Part shown: piece by piece, positions 18,190-27,141 of the stretch
Numbering within the stretch: position 1 is the first letter of the stretch
Layout of the letters: every line of letters starts with the position of its first letter
From: Candidatus Tisiphia endosymbiont of Dioctria linearis
GTDB lineage: Bacteria > Pseudomonadota > Alphaproteobacteria > Rickettsiales > Rickettsiaceae
NCBI RefSeq assembly: GCF_964026545.1
Contig: NZ_OZ032156.1
Coordinates: forward strand, 682,001-746,000
Direction: 5' to 3'
Length of the DNA: 64,000 nucleotides
Notes under the pieces: generated by a model
Told to the model about the DNA's origin: nothing
Databases searched by the model: none
The model's input: only the letters and a program-made list of their open reading frames with translations
Translations under genes and position numbers: made by a program

Positions 18190-18816
18190 ATGAGTTTTAT
18201 GTTATATAATTTCCACAAGATTGTCAGTGCTATTGGTACTAGTTTGCATGAGAATTCTATAGTAGAGAACATATCATACAGGCTAAAAGACCCTACTTCT
18301 GTCTTAAAGAAGCTGTTAAGAAAGAATATTGATTTTCATCAATTAAATGACCTAGTGGCTCTTAGAATTATAGTTGATAAGCAAGAAGATTGTTACAAAG
18401 TATTGGATATTATTCATGATCTATATCCTAACAATCTTGAGAAATATAAAGACTATATTATTAATCCCAAACATAATGGTTATAGTTCTCTGCATACCGT
18501 GGCTGCCGTTGGTACACCTGGTCGTAATGTGGAAATACAGATACGAACCAATCAGATGCATGATATAGCAGAATTTGGTACCGCTAGTCATGGTGAATAT
18601 AAAAAATCACAAGAAGCGAGAATAGAAGAATTATTTTCTACAACATTATCTAATATAGATGCTATTTATAGAGGGCTAAATAATGCATATAAGCTTTTTG
18701 AACAGTTTAATTGGACTATGCTGGAGTTAGTTGCTTATGAACAAGAAATCCAAGATGTTTGGAATAATTGTCAAGATGACTTGCAAGCAATACGTGAACA
18801 ATTATTAGAAGAATAG
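18190..18816 (+). CDS. Small alarmone (ppGpp) synthetase, RelA/SpoT synthetase domain only
   Basis: The 208-residue protein is a single RelA/SpoT nucleotidyltransferase domain, which moves pyrophosphate from ATP to GDP or GTP. The catalytic set is present: Asp54 in DLVALRIIV, the substrate loop KDYIINPKHNGYSSLHT (Tyr98), and Glu115 in VEIQIRT with His124. It lacks the HD hydrolase and the TGS/ACT regulatory domains of a full Rel. The C-terminal helices (150-208) are of the small-synthetase type. It follows the sensor/NB-ARC pair and may belong to the same accessory unit. A separate hydrolase-only protein is encoded at 36647-37330. Confidence 0.85.
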   Translation: MSFMLYNFHKIVSAIGTSLHENSIVENISYRLKDPTSVLKKLLRKNIDFHQLNDLVALRIIVDKQEDCYKVLDIIHDLYPNNLEKYKDYIINPKHNGYSSLHTVAAVGTPGRNVEIQIRTNQMHDIAEFGTASHGEYKKSQEARIEELFSTTLSNIDAIYRGLNNAYKLFEQFNWTMLELVAYEQEIQDVWNNCQDDLQAIREQLLEE

Positions 18817-18849
18817 GGGTGTATCTAACCCGACTACAGCCAAATTCAC

Positions 18850-18920
18850 AAACGTCATTGTGAGGAGTAGGGAAACCGTACGACGAAGCAATCTAATGAA
18901 TAGTGGATTGCCACGACCAT
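18850..18920. repeat. Palindromic repeat family B, partial, joined to a MITE end
   Basis: 'gtcattgtgaggag ... gacgaagcaatct ... ggattgccacgaccat' is cut off by TAGGCTCTGTGAACAAAATT (18921-18947), the end of the MITE-like element. One repeat therefore appears to have inserted into the other. Confidence 0.65.
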
Positions 18921-19058
18921 TAGGCTCTGTGAACAAAATTTTAATTGTCTAAAGAAATGGTTATTGGCAATATTCATGCGTAACTGATAATATTACAATC
19001 TCCTGTAATTTAAATTAGTTAGAATTATGATAAAACTACTATGAAATAGTTAGGGTTA

Positions 19059-20585
19059 TCATTTCTCTTTAAATGCTCTGAACATAGTATCAGTAATAGG
19101 ATCAAGTAAATATCTTAGGAGAGTCCTTGTGCCAGTGACAATTTGGACTTCCGCCTGCATGCCGGGATGCAGTTCTAATTTTCTAGCTTTTGCGATCTTA
19201 TTAAACTCATCCAGATCAATCTCAATTCTAGCAGTGTAAAAAGTCTCTGGACTTTGTTGCATTTGGTTTCTATCTTGTACAGTATCAGGAGATATTCCAA
19301 TTACTTTACCAGTAAATAACGGCGTTGTTCTAGATTTAAAAGCACTAAAGCGAATCTTTGCTACCAGACCTTCATGTACGGAATCTATGTTCTTCTGTGG
19401 AACCTTTGCTTCTATTACCAAAATATCATTAGTTGGAGAAATCTCTAGAATTGGATTACCTGGTGAAACTACTCCACCTATTGTGTGATAGTTCAATACA
19501 TTTATAATACCATCCACTGGTGATCTAATAACTGTACGACTCAAGGAGTCTTTGAGAGCATTAAATTGCTCTTTTAGATGAGCTACTTGTACTTGAGCCT
19601 CTTTTAGTTCAGTTAAGGTTCTTTCTGTATATTTGTTCTGTAAGTTAATAATACTAATCTCACTTTCTGTGATCGCATGTTTAGTACCAGCAATTTCAGT
19701 TTCTGTCATAGCTATTTCACTTTTGAAATTAGCTTCCTTAGACTCAAGCTCTAATAGAGCGGCTTTTTGGGCAAAACCTTTTTCATGCAAAGTATGCATT
19801 GCTTTTAAACGATCCTTAGCAACTTCTAGACTCTTGACATAAGCAACCTTCTTAGCTTGCAGCCCTTCTACCTTTTTATTAAATTGCTCGATCCTTTGAT
19901 GTAAGGCATTTTTTTCGCTTTTATATACTTCTTTTTTGGAGCTAAACAAATTTTCTTGAGTATGTATAATCCTTACTACTTCAGGTAGATTTATCGCTTC
20001 TGTTAATAATTCTGGAAACTTAATCTGATCTTGATTATCTCTTTCAGCAATTAACCGACTTTCTGTTGCCAAAGCGTGTCTATATTGACTTAAAGTACTT
20101 TCATACTGGGACTTAATTTTTGTATCTTCCAACTCTACTAATTTATCACCTGCTTTGACTTTGTCACCTTGTTTAACAAAAATATTGGAAATAATACCTC
20201 CTTCTTGGTGTTGAATTATCTTCTTGTTACTATTTGCTACAACAACACCCACTGCCACAGCAGCACTATCAAGAGGAGCAAGACTTCCCCACAAACCTCC
20301 AACTAATACAAAGAAGATTATTATATATACCCCAAAAAGAATAGGAGCTCTAGCAGTTTGTACTACATCATTGCGATCAACATCATTATTTTTTGTAACA
20401 AAATTGACGAAACGATCAAGGTAATATAACGTATTTTGAATTGCCTTAGAAAGACCTACTACCATCTTTTGTGATAGAGTGCCTCCCTTTGATTTATTCG
20501 CGTGTATCAAGTCATTTTGTAGCGACAACAGCTGTTTAAGTTGCTCCGCTGTAAATGCTGGCTTATTAGTTGGCTTTTCTTCCAT
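19059..20585 (-). CDS. aprE: Type I secretion periplasmic adaptor (HlyD/AprE family)
   Basis: The 508-residue membrane fusion protein has a cytosolic N-terminus, one transmembrane helix at about 86-108, lipoyl/barrel-sandwich halves (GGIISNIFVKQGDKVKAGDKL and VIRSPVDGIINVLNYHTIGG), a long alpha-helical hairpin between them (about 175-345) and a C-terminal beta-barrel ending at HPGMQAEVQIVTGTRTLLRYL, close to the HlyD signature. It links the ABC transporter encoded 12 bases upstream to an outer-membrane TolC. The N-terminal extension of about 80 residues before the helix is longer than usual. No secreted substrate gene lies next to it. Confidence 0.92.
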   Translation of the reverse strand: MEEKPTNKPAFTAEQLKQLLSLQNDLIHANKSKGGTLSQKMVVGLSKAIQNTLYYLDRFVNFVTKNNDVDRNDVVQTARAPILFGVYIIIFFVLVGGLWGSLAPLDSAAVAVGVVVANSNKKIIQHQEGGIISNIFVKQGDKVKAGDKLVELEDTKIKSQYESTLSQYRHALATESRLIAERDNQDQIKFPELLTEAINLPEVVRIIHTQENLFSSKKEVYKSEKNALHQRIEQFNKKVEGLQAKKVAYVKSLEVAKDRLKAMHTLHEKGFAQKAALLELESKEANFKSEIAMTETEIAGTKHAITESEISIINLQNKYTERTLTELKEAQVQVAHLKEQFNALKDSLSRTVIRSPVDGIINVLNYHTIGGVVSPGNPILEISPTNDILVIEAKVPQKNIDSVHEGLVAKIRFSAFKSRTTPLFTGKVIGISPDTVQDRNQMQQSPETFYTARIEIDLDEFNKIAKARKLELHPGMQAEVQIVTGTRTLLRYLLDPITDTMFRAFKEK

Positions 20586-20597
20586 ATATTTAAAACT

Positions 20598-22355
20598 TTA
20601 TTCGTTAATGTGAATTACACCGCTCTGTAACAGCTTAACTCGATTTTGCACCTCTTCTTGAGTACCGTAGAGAGCCACTGCCCCATCTTGTAATACCAAA
20701 ATCTTATCTACCACTGATAATACAGAAGGTCTATGAGAGATAACAACTACAGCTATACCCTTAGATTTAGCGTGCTTTAAAGAGTTTGATAGTGCCATTT
20801 CACCTGCCTCATCAAGGTTTGCATTAGGTTCATCTAAAATAAGTAGCTTAGGATTACCATAAAATGCTCTAGCAAGACCAACACGTTGTTTTTGTCCACC
20901 AGAGAGATTAGAGCCAGCTGTTCCAATATCCGAATCGTAACCATCTGGTAATCTTAAGATCATCTCATGAGCTCCAGCAATTTTAGCTGCCTCAATTACT
21001 TTTTCTGGATCAGCATTTTCAGCCATCCTAGCTATATTCTGTTTTATGCTACCACTAAATAATTCTATCCCTTGTGGCAAATATCCTACATGCTTACCAA
21101 AATCTTCTCTATTCCAGCGATAAATTTCCCCGCTATCAAGTCTAACAGTTCCTGATGCGGCTTTCCATACCCCAACTAGAACTTTAGCTAAAGTTGACTT
21201 ACCTGCAGCAGAAGGTCCAATAACTGCTAATATTTCTCCAGGCTGAACGGCAAAAGATACACACTTTAAAATATATCTTGGTACTGGTGGTTGTGGCATA
21301 TGTGGAGGCACTGGAAACGAATAATAAATATTTTCTACAGTTAAATGTCCTTCGACATTTGGAATTGGCATTGCTTCTTCTCTTGATTTATACGAAGCAA
21401 ATAACTGATTGATATTTTTATAAGATTTTAGAGCTCCACTCATACTTTTCCATAATTCAATAGCATTATCGAAAGGTGCTAAAGCTCTACCAACTATGAT
21501 GGAACTCATAATCATACCACCAGTAGTCATATCTCTTCCTGAAGTGCTAACAACCACATAAGCACCAATACCAGTTACAAGCATTTGCATAATATTACGA
21601 ATAAATCTGGAAAAATTAGAGATAGCACCATTACGATAACTAGCAATGGATTGCTTCTCCAAAGCAGCAATATTAAATTGGTGCCAATTTGCCGTGACAT
21701 TTTTCATCATCCCCATAGCTTCTACAACTTCTGAATTCCTATTAGCAATATCAGCTTGGGTCATACCCTTTATGGAGAATTCAGTAGCCTCACCAAGAGT
21801 TCTATTAGTTGCGGCAGCATTAAAGAAAGCCGTAGATACGATAATAATAGCACCAACTAATGTTAAAATCCCAATATATGGGTGAATTAAGAAAATTACT
21901 ACTATATAGACAACACTCCAAGGGGCATCAAATAAAGTATTAATACCAGTACTAGTTACAAAAGTTTTTATTGTTTGAAAATCACGAAGTAATTGGCTAG
22001 CACCAGTATTAGTACGGGTTGCAGCAGCTGAAATAGAGTGACCAAAAATTACAGGGGCAACTGTTTTGTCCAACCATTCACCAACTTTAATTAAAGTGAA
22101 TGATCTAGCAATTTGTAATAACCCATAAATAAAATAGATTGTACCAATAATAATGGACAACCACATTAATGTCCATGTGTTACCACTTCCTATAACTCGA
22201 TCAAGAACTTGTAATGAATAAAGAGGGGTTATCAACATTAATAAGTTAATAACAAACGCGAAACCAAAAACTATCCAAAAAGCAATCTTGCACTTTTCAA
22301 GAGCACTATTTAGAGGGTTTGCTACTTGAGTTGCTAATGCACTATTATTTTTCAT
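20598..22355 (-). CDS. aprD: Type I secretion ABC transporter (PrtD/AprD family)
   Basis: A 585-residue fused permease-ATPase that powers one-step export of proteins. The six-helix domain spans about 25-320; the ATPase has Walker A GPSAAGKST, signature LSGGQKQR, Walker B LLILDEPNANLD and VVISHRPSVL. There is no N-terminal C39 peptidase domain, so it fits the AprD/PrtD branch, which exports substrates with C-terminal uncleaved signals. It forms an operon with the adaptor gene 12 bases downstream. The outer-membrane partner TolC is not in this window. Confidence 0.93.
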   Translation of the reverse strand: MKNNSALATQVANPLNSALEKCKIAFWIVFGFAFVINLLMLITPLYSLQVLDRVIGSGNTWTLMWLSIIIGTIYFIYGLLQIARSFTLIKVGEWLDKTVAPVIFGHSISAAATRTNTGASQLLRDFQTIKTFVTSTGINTLFDAPWSVVYIVVIFLIHPYIGILTLVGAIIIVSTAFFNAAATNRTLGEATEFSIKGMTQADIANRNSEVVEAMGMMKNVTANWHQFNIAALEKQSIASYRNGAISNFSRFIRNIMQMLVTGIGAYVVVSTSGRDMTTGGMIMSSIIVGRALAPFDNAIELWKSMSGALKSYKNINQLFASYKSREEAMPIPNVEGHLTVENIYYSFPVPPHMPQPPVPRYILKCVSFAVQPGEILAVIGPSAAGKSTLAKVLVGVWKAASGTVRLDSGEIYRWNREDFGKHVGYLPQGIELFSGSIKQNIARMAENADPEKVIEAAKIAGAHEMILRLPDGYDSDIGTAGSNLSGGQKQRVGLARAFYGNPKLLILDEPNANLDEAGEMALSNSLKHAKSKGIAVVVISHRPSVLSVVDKILVLQDGAVALYGTQEEVQNRVKLLQSGVIHINE

Positions 22356-22654
22356 ATTACCATTATTATATCATATTATTTTACTATATAGTTAGTAAAA
22401 ATTATATTATTTGCAATATTTTCTAAGTCGGATATTATATATGTAATAAATATATATATCAACTTCTTTATTAGATTTAGAGTCCAACAATAATGTAAAT
22501 AACCATTTCTATTCAAAAAAAACAGCCACATACTTTTACTTCAAGTACGACAATGCTAAGGTGTTAATATATCAATTTTTTCAAGGATTTCAACTATCTC
22601 GGTACATAAAATTAAAAAATTACCTAGAAAAATAACCCGAAAGTCTAAGGTATA
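22356..22654. other. AT-rich gene-free stretch
   Basis: No gene, tRNA or recognised repeat is seen. The part beside the aprD start (22360-22470) is very AT-rich and is the likely promoter region of the type I secretion operon. Confidence 0.5.
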
Positions 22655-22909
22655 TTATAGATTTCTATCTTTATGTGGAGATAAAACATCTATAGGTACA
22701 GGGTCACACCCACCATGACAAAAAGGGTTACACCTGACTATTCTCTTAATAAATAACCATGATCCTTTAATATTACCGTGTATCACTATTGCTGACTTAG
22801 CATATTCTGAACATGACGGATAGAAACGGCAATTAATACCAAGTAAGGGAGAGATAAAAAATTGATAAAACCAGATAAATATAAGCAATAAATTAAAGCG
22901 ATGTTTCAT
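22655..22909 (-). CDS. yidD: YidD membrane protein insertion efficiency factor
   Basis: The YidD family is small (about 70-90 residues) and recognisable from YxxxISPLLGxxCRFxPSCSEYA followed by a second Cys pair: here [20 protein letters not shown] and [13 protein letters not shown] are both present. Members act at the inner membrane with the YidC insertase. The ATG at 22909 is preferred over the GTG three codons upstream (22918). It is usually linked to rnpA-yidC, but neither is here, so the gene stands alone. Confidence 0.93.
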   Translation of the reverse strand: MKHRFNLLLIFIWFYQFFISPLLGINCRFYPSCSEYAKSAIVIHGNIKGSWLFIKRIVRCNPFCHGGCDPVPIDVLSPHKDRNL

Positions 22910-23090
22910 TTTGATCACGGTTACTTAAAAAAAATATGTTATCACAAGAATTTGGGATTCTACTTAATATATCTAACTCGATTAGCATTACACCCTGGGA
23001 CTAAACAGATAAAAGTTCTTCAATAGTTTCCATAATGATCTCCCTATATAAAATTTATTTTGTCTTAGCACAATATCCGTTAAAGAGTAA

Positions 23091-23935
23091 TTATCTCATT
23101 GACATTTCATTTAAAACAAAATCAATTAATTTTCTTGAAATACTTGCTCTCTCTGGTAATGTAGGAAGTGTATCTACATTAAACCATTGAGCATCTTCTA
23201 TTTCTTTTTTATCCAATGTAATGTTGCCTGATAAATAATCAGCTTTGAAAGCAATCATAAAACTATCAGGAAATGGCCAAGTTTGACTACCAACATAAGT
23301 TATATTCTTTACTTCAATACCTACTTCTTCTCTAAGCTCGCGCTTAATAGCCATTTCTGCCGTTTCTCCTATATCTACAAATCCAGCAATTGCACTGTAC
23401 ACTTCCATTGGGAATTTAGGTGAGCATGCAAGGAGAATTTGATTTTTATTCTTTACTAACACAATAATTGCTGGAGAAAATCTAGGAAAAAATGAGTACT
23501 TACACATAGTGCATTTTTTCTCAGTTGTTTTAATCATAGATTTGAGTGGATGACCACACTTGCCACAAAACTTTGATTGAATATCCCACTGTAACCAATG
23601 ATATCCCTTCAAAACAAGTTCTTGTAGGTTGGAACTTATAGTTGATAAATAAGGTTTAACTGATAAAACTTCATAATCTAATTCATTAAAATTTTTATCG
23701 GAAGATGCCAACTCACAATTAAGTACAACTGTTGAATCAAGTAAGTGAAACGCATTTATTGTAGTAATATTAAGTTCTGCTAGTTTTTTTTAAAAGAAGA
23801 GATTGGGGTATTTATTTTTTTGTTTATTAAAATACCATCTTCAGTAAAAAATATAGAAGGATTATCTTGAAATAAAGTCATAAAATATGCCCAATCAGGT
23901 TCATTACTTTCAATACTAGTGCATATTGCCACCAT
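23091..23935 (-). pseudogene. nudC: NudC-type NADH/NAD+ (RNA cap) pyrophosphatase, frameshifted
   Basis: The C-terminal 206 residues (23711-23091) hold the zinc ribbon (CGKCGH and CTMC), the Nudix box GFVDIGETAEMAIKREL-REEVG and the NudC signature SQTWPFPDS, so the family is clear. The annotated frame lacks the N-terminal domain. It is found in another frame from ATG 23935 (with AGGAG upstream), reading MVAICTSIESNEPDWAYF and then hitting a stop right after a run of eight A on the coding strand (23784-23791); adding one base joins it to KLAELNITTINAFHLLDS and on into the rest. The full protein would be about 281 residues. It is either a pseudogene, rescued by slippage, or a sequencing error. 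The start overlaps the VOC gene by 20 bases. Confidence 0.78.
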
Positions 23936-24473
23936 TTATTTCTCCTAAAATTTCCCATTGTACTTTATACTTATCAACAAAGATAAATCCACCCAGATTA
24001 TTTGAGGCTTCAGATAAAATAGTGTGCTTGGTTTCCTCATCAACAAAAAACTTTATATCTTTTTCAAATTTTCTGCAAGGACTAAAAATAGTACTTAATT
24101 TATTAGGATTACTTAGTAAGTTTGTATTTTTTTCAGACTTTACTCTTTCAAATATTGTACTAAGATCATCAACATAAAATTTCATTATAATGCTATTGCT
24201 GTTATTATAATCATACTTTAGGTTATGAAATTTTGCTATTTCATAAACATATTTACTAAAGCCTAGATTTAAAAAACGGACGCTTGCGTCAATAGTAGTA
24301 ACATCAACTGGGGAATTCTTTAAAATATCTTTTAAATCTACATATTCCTGAATGTGATCTATCTGATACAAAGGTTTTGCATTAAATATTTTATCATAAT
24401 ATTCAGTGGCAGTATCTAAATTATCAACTATAGTAGCAGCAACAACAGTCGTGTATGAATTCCAATTAACCAT
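23916..24473 (-). CDS. VOC-superfamily (glyoxalase/bleomycin-resistance fold) protein
   Basis: The 185-residue protein shows a paired beta-alpha-beta layout with starts typical of the vicinal oxygen chelate fold (AATIVDNLDTATEYYDKIFNAK) and a second half with IIMKFYVDDLSTIFERVK and GGFIFVDKYKVQWEIL. The metal ligands are not obvious, so an enzyme activity cannot be named. It may be translationally coupled to nudC, whose start lies inside its last codons. A 62-residue small gene and a structured leader lie upstream on the same strand, and the three probably form one transcript. Confidence 0.6.
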   Translation of the reverse strand: MVNWNSYTTVVAATIVDNLDTATEYYDKIFNAKPLYQIDHIQEYVDLKDILKNSPVDVTTIDASVRFLNLGFSKYVYEIAKFHNLKYDYNNSNSIIMKFYVDDLSTIFERVKSEKNTNLLSNPNKLSTIFSPCRKFEKDIKFFVDEETKHTILSEASNNLGGFIFVDKYKVQWEILGEINGGNMH

Positions 24474-24530
24474 AGCATTCTCCTAAATAAATAATTTTTG
24501 ATAAAACAATAGTTCGTTTTATCTATGTAG

Positions 24531-24719
24531 TCATACTGGACTCGAATGAAAAGTTTTATTTTTAAAATTTTCAACTGAGTAAACTCCAGTTTGATAGTGT
24601 AAATCATAAATTTCATCAACAGAAAAATATTGAGAGTTCGGAAAAGATAATTTATTATTACTAAGCACAGTAAAAAACTTTTCTCCTGACTTTCTAACTT
24701 GTATGATATTCTTAGCCAT
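24531..24719 (-). CDS. Small protein of unknown function (62 aa)
   Basis: The frame starts with MAKNIIQVRKSGEKFF and has GGGGGAG seven bases before the ATG, one of the best ribosome binding sites in the window. It is polar with a few aromatic residues, has no membrane segment and shows no motif I recognise. It lies between a structured leader and the VOC gene on the same strand, so it is likely co-transcribed with them. Confidence 0.55.
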   Translation of the reverse strand: MAKNIIQVRKSGEKFFTVLSNNKLSFPNSQYFSVDEIYDLHYQTGVYSVENFKNKTFHSSPV

Positions 24720-24724
24720 TTAAT

Positions 24725-25005
24725 CTCCCCCTGAATGTCAAAAAACTGTAAGTTTTTGACCACCAAAGACAAGATTTTTAGAAGAAATGAATCTAGATTG
24801 GTGGTCTGGGAGTTAGCAAAACTGCCAGCAGACAGCTATGATAGCCGTCGGGCTTAAATGTAAACACTTAAGCCGAACATACGACTACCATCCCCCCGAC
24901 CATAAAAGACCGAGAAGCATCATCTTTACGGTTTAATGCATACCGTTGTTAGATAGAGGGTTCTGAATCCCCAAAGTTACTTCATAGTAATTCCGCCTTA
25001 AATTC
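24725..25005 (-). ncRNA. Structured leader RNA candidate upstream of the small protein/VOC unit
   Basis: About 280 bases, more GC-rich than their surroundings, contain nested inverted repeats: GTCAAAAA/TTTTTGAC (24737-24760), GACCACCAA/TTGGTGGTC (24758-24766 and 24798-24806), GGCTTAA/TTAAGCC (24851-24857 and 24868-24874) and GTCGGG/CCCGAC (24847-24852 and 24895-24900). No frame is convincing across it. On the minus strand it would be the 5' leader of the unit. It matches no riboswitch class that I can name. Confidence 0.45.
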
Positions 25006-25140
25006 TAAATATATACACCCCTAAAGTCAATATAATGTTTTTATGATTCAACTATTTATTAAATTGACCATTTTTATAATTTTAGCTAAACTGTATATAG
25101 TTGTAGATTTATATTAATCTTAATATTATAGGTATATATC

Positions 25141-25383
25141 ATGACAGCACTAAAAAGTTATATAGATAGTAATGGCAGACTTGCTATCCCAGCTAAGATT
25201 AGAAAAAAGCTGCAACTTAAAGCAGGTGATGAAGTTTCTATTAAATATAAAGGTTTTGAATTAATAGTTTCAACTTTTCATGCTAATATAGAAAGAGTCA
25301 GAAATATTTTAAGTAAATACAAGGATATTGATTTACAAAAAGAGTTGGAGATTATGAGAAGTGAAGATGTCAACAGGTTCTAA
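25141..25383 (+). CDS. vapB: AbrB/MazE-type antitoxin (VapB)
   Basis: The 80-residue protein has the N-terminal swapped-hairpin DNA-binding motif of AbrB/VapB antitoxins (IDSNGRLAIPAKIRKKLQLKAGD) followed by a C-terminal helix that would bind the toxin. In intact modules it binds its own operator and neutralises a PIN-domain RNase. Its stop overlaps the start of a decayed vapC by 17 bases. It is intact, so an orphan antitoxin is left. Confidence 0.88.
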   Translation: MTALKSYIDSNGRLAIPAKIRKKLQLKAGDEVSIKYKGFELIVSTFHANIERVRNILSKYKDIDLQKELEIMRSEDVNRF

Positions 25384-25550
25384 ATCTTTGATCAAGACAA
25401 AAAAATATTTGCTTGACACATCGGCAATTATTGCCTTATTAAAAAAGAATCAGGTTATAAAATATTAGAGGATGTTATCGCAAGTAGTGCTATTTCATCA
25501 GTTAATTTAAGTGAATTAGTTTCTGTTCTGACTAGGCTCTTTACTAATTA
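25367..25550 (+). pseudogene. vapC: VapC toxin (PIN-domain RNase), frameshifted and truncated
   Basis: The frame opens MSTGSKSLIKTKKYLLDTSAIIALLKK, where DTSAIIALL is the first PIN-domain motif with the catalytic Asp. It stops after about 34 codons. Another frame continues with GYKILEDVIASSAISSVNLSELVSVL, the next part of a PIN domain including the conserved Glu. A base change in the A6 run near 25440 explains the break. The sequence ends in a family B repeat at about 25550, so the last two thirds are missing. Confidence 0.8.
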
Positions 25551-25605
25551 TATTTTTCGTGGATTGCTTTGTTGTAGCAAAGCTGCTCCTCGCTAATAGA
25601 CACTT
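25548..25605. repeat. Palindromic repeat family B, half copy
   Basis: 'ggattgctttgttg ... aaagctgctcctcgctaatagac' lies at the broken end of vapC and 10 bases before the stop codon of the wzm gene. Confidence 0.65.
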
Positions 25606-25611
25606 GAAGTA

Positions 25612-26388
25612 TCATATATAATATATGACATTTTTAGCAAAAAACCTATAACCAAGATAACTGAAAAAAGTAACAATAATAGCTACAATAATAGACTTGA
25701 TAATCATGAATGTATCTGGCAGTATTCCTTCTGTTATTAAGAATTGAACTGGTCTTATAACAAGAAAAATAGGATTAATCTCAAAAAATATTCTTTTTGA
25801 TTCTGGTACCATAGAATATGGGTACACTATTGGTATACTCCAATATACAACACTAAAAATTAGATTTAAAATTTGAGGAACATCTCGTATATATGGGGTT
25901 AAAAATGCAAAGGCAATGGAACTACTGCACACTGAAATAACCAACGGTAAGACAAGAATTGGTACAAATAATACATTTATACTAAATCTTTCAGGATATA
26001 AAATTATAAAAGCTATATACATAGCTACAAACGAGTAAATTAGGTTATAAACTTGTGCTAAACTGTCTGATATAGGAAAGATGGTTCTAGAAATTATGAT
26101 CTTTTTTATAATTCCACTACGACTAGTTAATGAATTTGATGATATATTTAAACTAGTAACAATAAACGTCCATAATGGTATAGCTCCAACTAAATTCATA
26201 ATCATTGTTTCTCTTGGTTGTTTAAGTAAAAATCCAACAAAAAATGAAATGGTTATTATATGGACAAAAGGCTGAACTAAACCCCATAACGAACCCAAGA
26301 AAGAATCTTTATTTTGACGAGATATAGAAGCTTGGGTTAATAATATTACTGACAACCAGTATTTTTTGGAAAAAAAATACTTTAACAT
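25612..26388 (-). CDS. wzm: ABC-2 permease of a polysaccharide exporter (Wzm)
   Basis: The 258-residue inner-membrane protein has six hydrophobic segments and the family's conserved N-terminal region (SRQNKDSFLGSLWGLVQPFVHI), as in O-antigen/teichoic-acid exporters. Its start overlaps the stop of the ATPase gene by one base, so the two work as a pair to move a lipid-linked glycan to the periplasm. The order PPSR-trxA-wzt-wzm on this strand matches my memory of the region near the origin in R. prowazekii. Confidence 0.88.
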   Translation of the reverse strand: MLKYFFSKKYWLSVILLTQASISRQNKDSFLGSLWGLVQPFVHIITISFFVGFLLKQPRETMIMNLVGAIPLWTFIVTSLNISSNSLTSRSGIIKKIIISRTIFPISDSLAQVYNLIYSFVAMYIAFIILYPERFSINVLFVPILVLPLVISVCSSSIAFAFLTPYIRDVPQILNLIFSVVYWSIPIVYPYSMVPESKRIFFEINPIFLVIRPVQFLITEGILPDTFMIIKSIIVAIIVTFFSYLGYRFFAKNVIYYI

Positions 26389-27125
26389 TAGTAATTCCCA
26401 CTATTATAAATTTCTAATATTTCACTTGGATTGCCATCGGAGATAATACTACCTTCTTTTAATAAGATACATCTATTACAATTATCCCTAATAATATTTT
26501 CCTGATGACTTACTAATATTAGAATTGGTATATTTTGTAACTTATTCTTCATAAAATTAGTAGATTTTTCAACAAAATAACTATCACCAGTAGCAAAAAT
26601 TTCATCTAACAAAAGAATATCTGCATCTTGAAAAACCGATACAGAGAAAGCTAATCTTGATAACATACCAGAACTATAATTTTTTACTGGTAAATCTATC
26701 TTACTACCTAGTTCAGAAAAAATTATAATCTCTCGTTCTAATTCTTTACTGTATCTACTTAACATATTATTATAAAGCATAAGCATTTTAATATTTTCTC
26801 TGCCAGTTTGCTCTAACTCAAATCCTATGCCAGTCTCAATGATAGCGGCAAAATCACCATGAACTTTAACTGTTCCAAATTTTAATGGATAAATTCCAGC
26901 AATTACCTTAATCAAAGAACTTTTGCCTGAACCATTACTACCAATAAATGCAATTTTTTCACCTGTTTTACAGGAAAAATTTATATTATTTAAGATAGGA
27001 ATTGACGAAGGAAAAATATTACCCCCTTTAATAAGAAAACGCCTTAAGCTTTCTACTCTTTGTTGATTGTTGATTCCTTCGACAAAACCATCAACTATTT
27101 CTATAGATACTAGTTTAGACGTCAT
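26388..27125 (-). CDS. wzt: ABC ATPase of a polysaccharide exporter (Wzt)
   Basis: The 245-residue ATPase has Walker A GSNGSGKSS, the signature YSSGMLSRLAF, Walker B ADILLLDEIFATGD and VSHQ, the pattern of the Wzt/TagH group. It lacks the extra C-terminal carbohydrate-binding domain found in some Wzt proteins. It pairs with the permease encoded directly downstream and lies 16 bases after trxA. Confidence 0.92.
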   Translation of the reverse strand: MTSKLVSIEIVDGFVEGINNQQRVESLRRFLIKGGNIFPSSIPILNNINFSCKTGEKIAFIGSNGSGKSSLIKVIAGIYPLKFGTVKVHGDFAAIIETGIGFELEQTGRENIKMLMLYNNMLSRYSKELEREIIIFSELGSKIDLPVKNYSSGMLSRLAFSVSVFQDADILLLDEIFATGDSYFVEKSTNFMKNKLQNIPILILVSHQENIIRDNCNRCILLKEGSIISDGNPSEILEIYNSGNY

Positions 27126-27141
27126 ATGCTAAAAACATGAT

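Noticed and set aside
22356..22654. AT-rich gap considered as a second origin or RNA gene
   Set aside because: It has no DnaA boxes, no clear hairpins and no tRNA-like arms.
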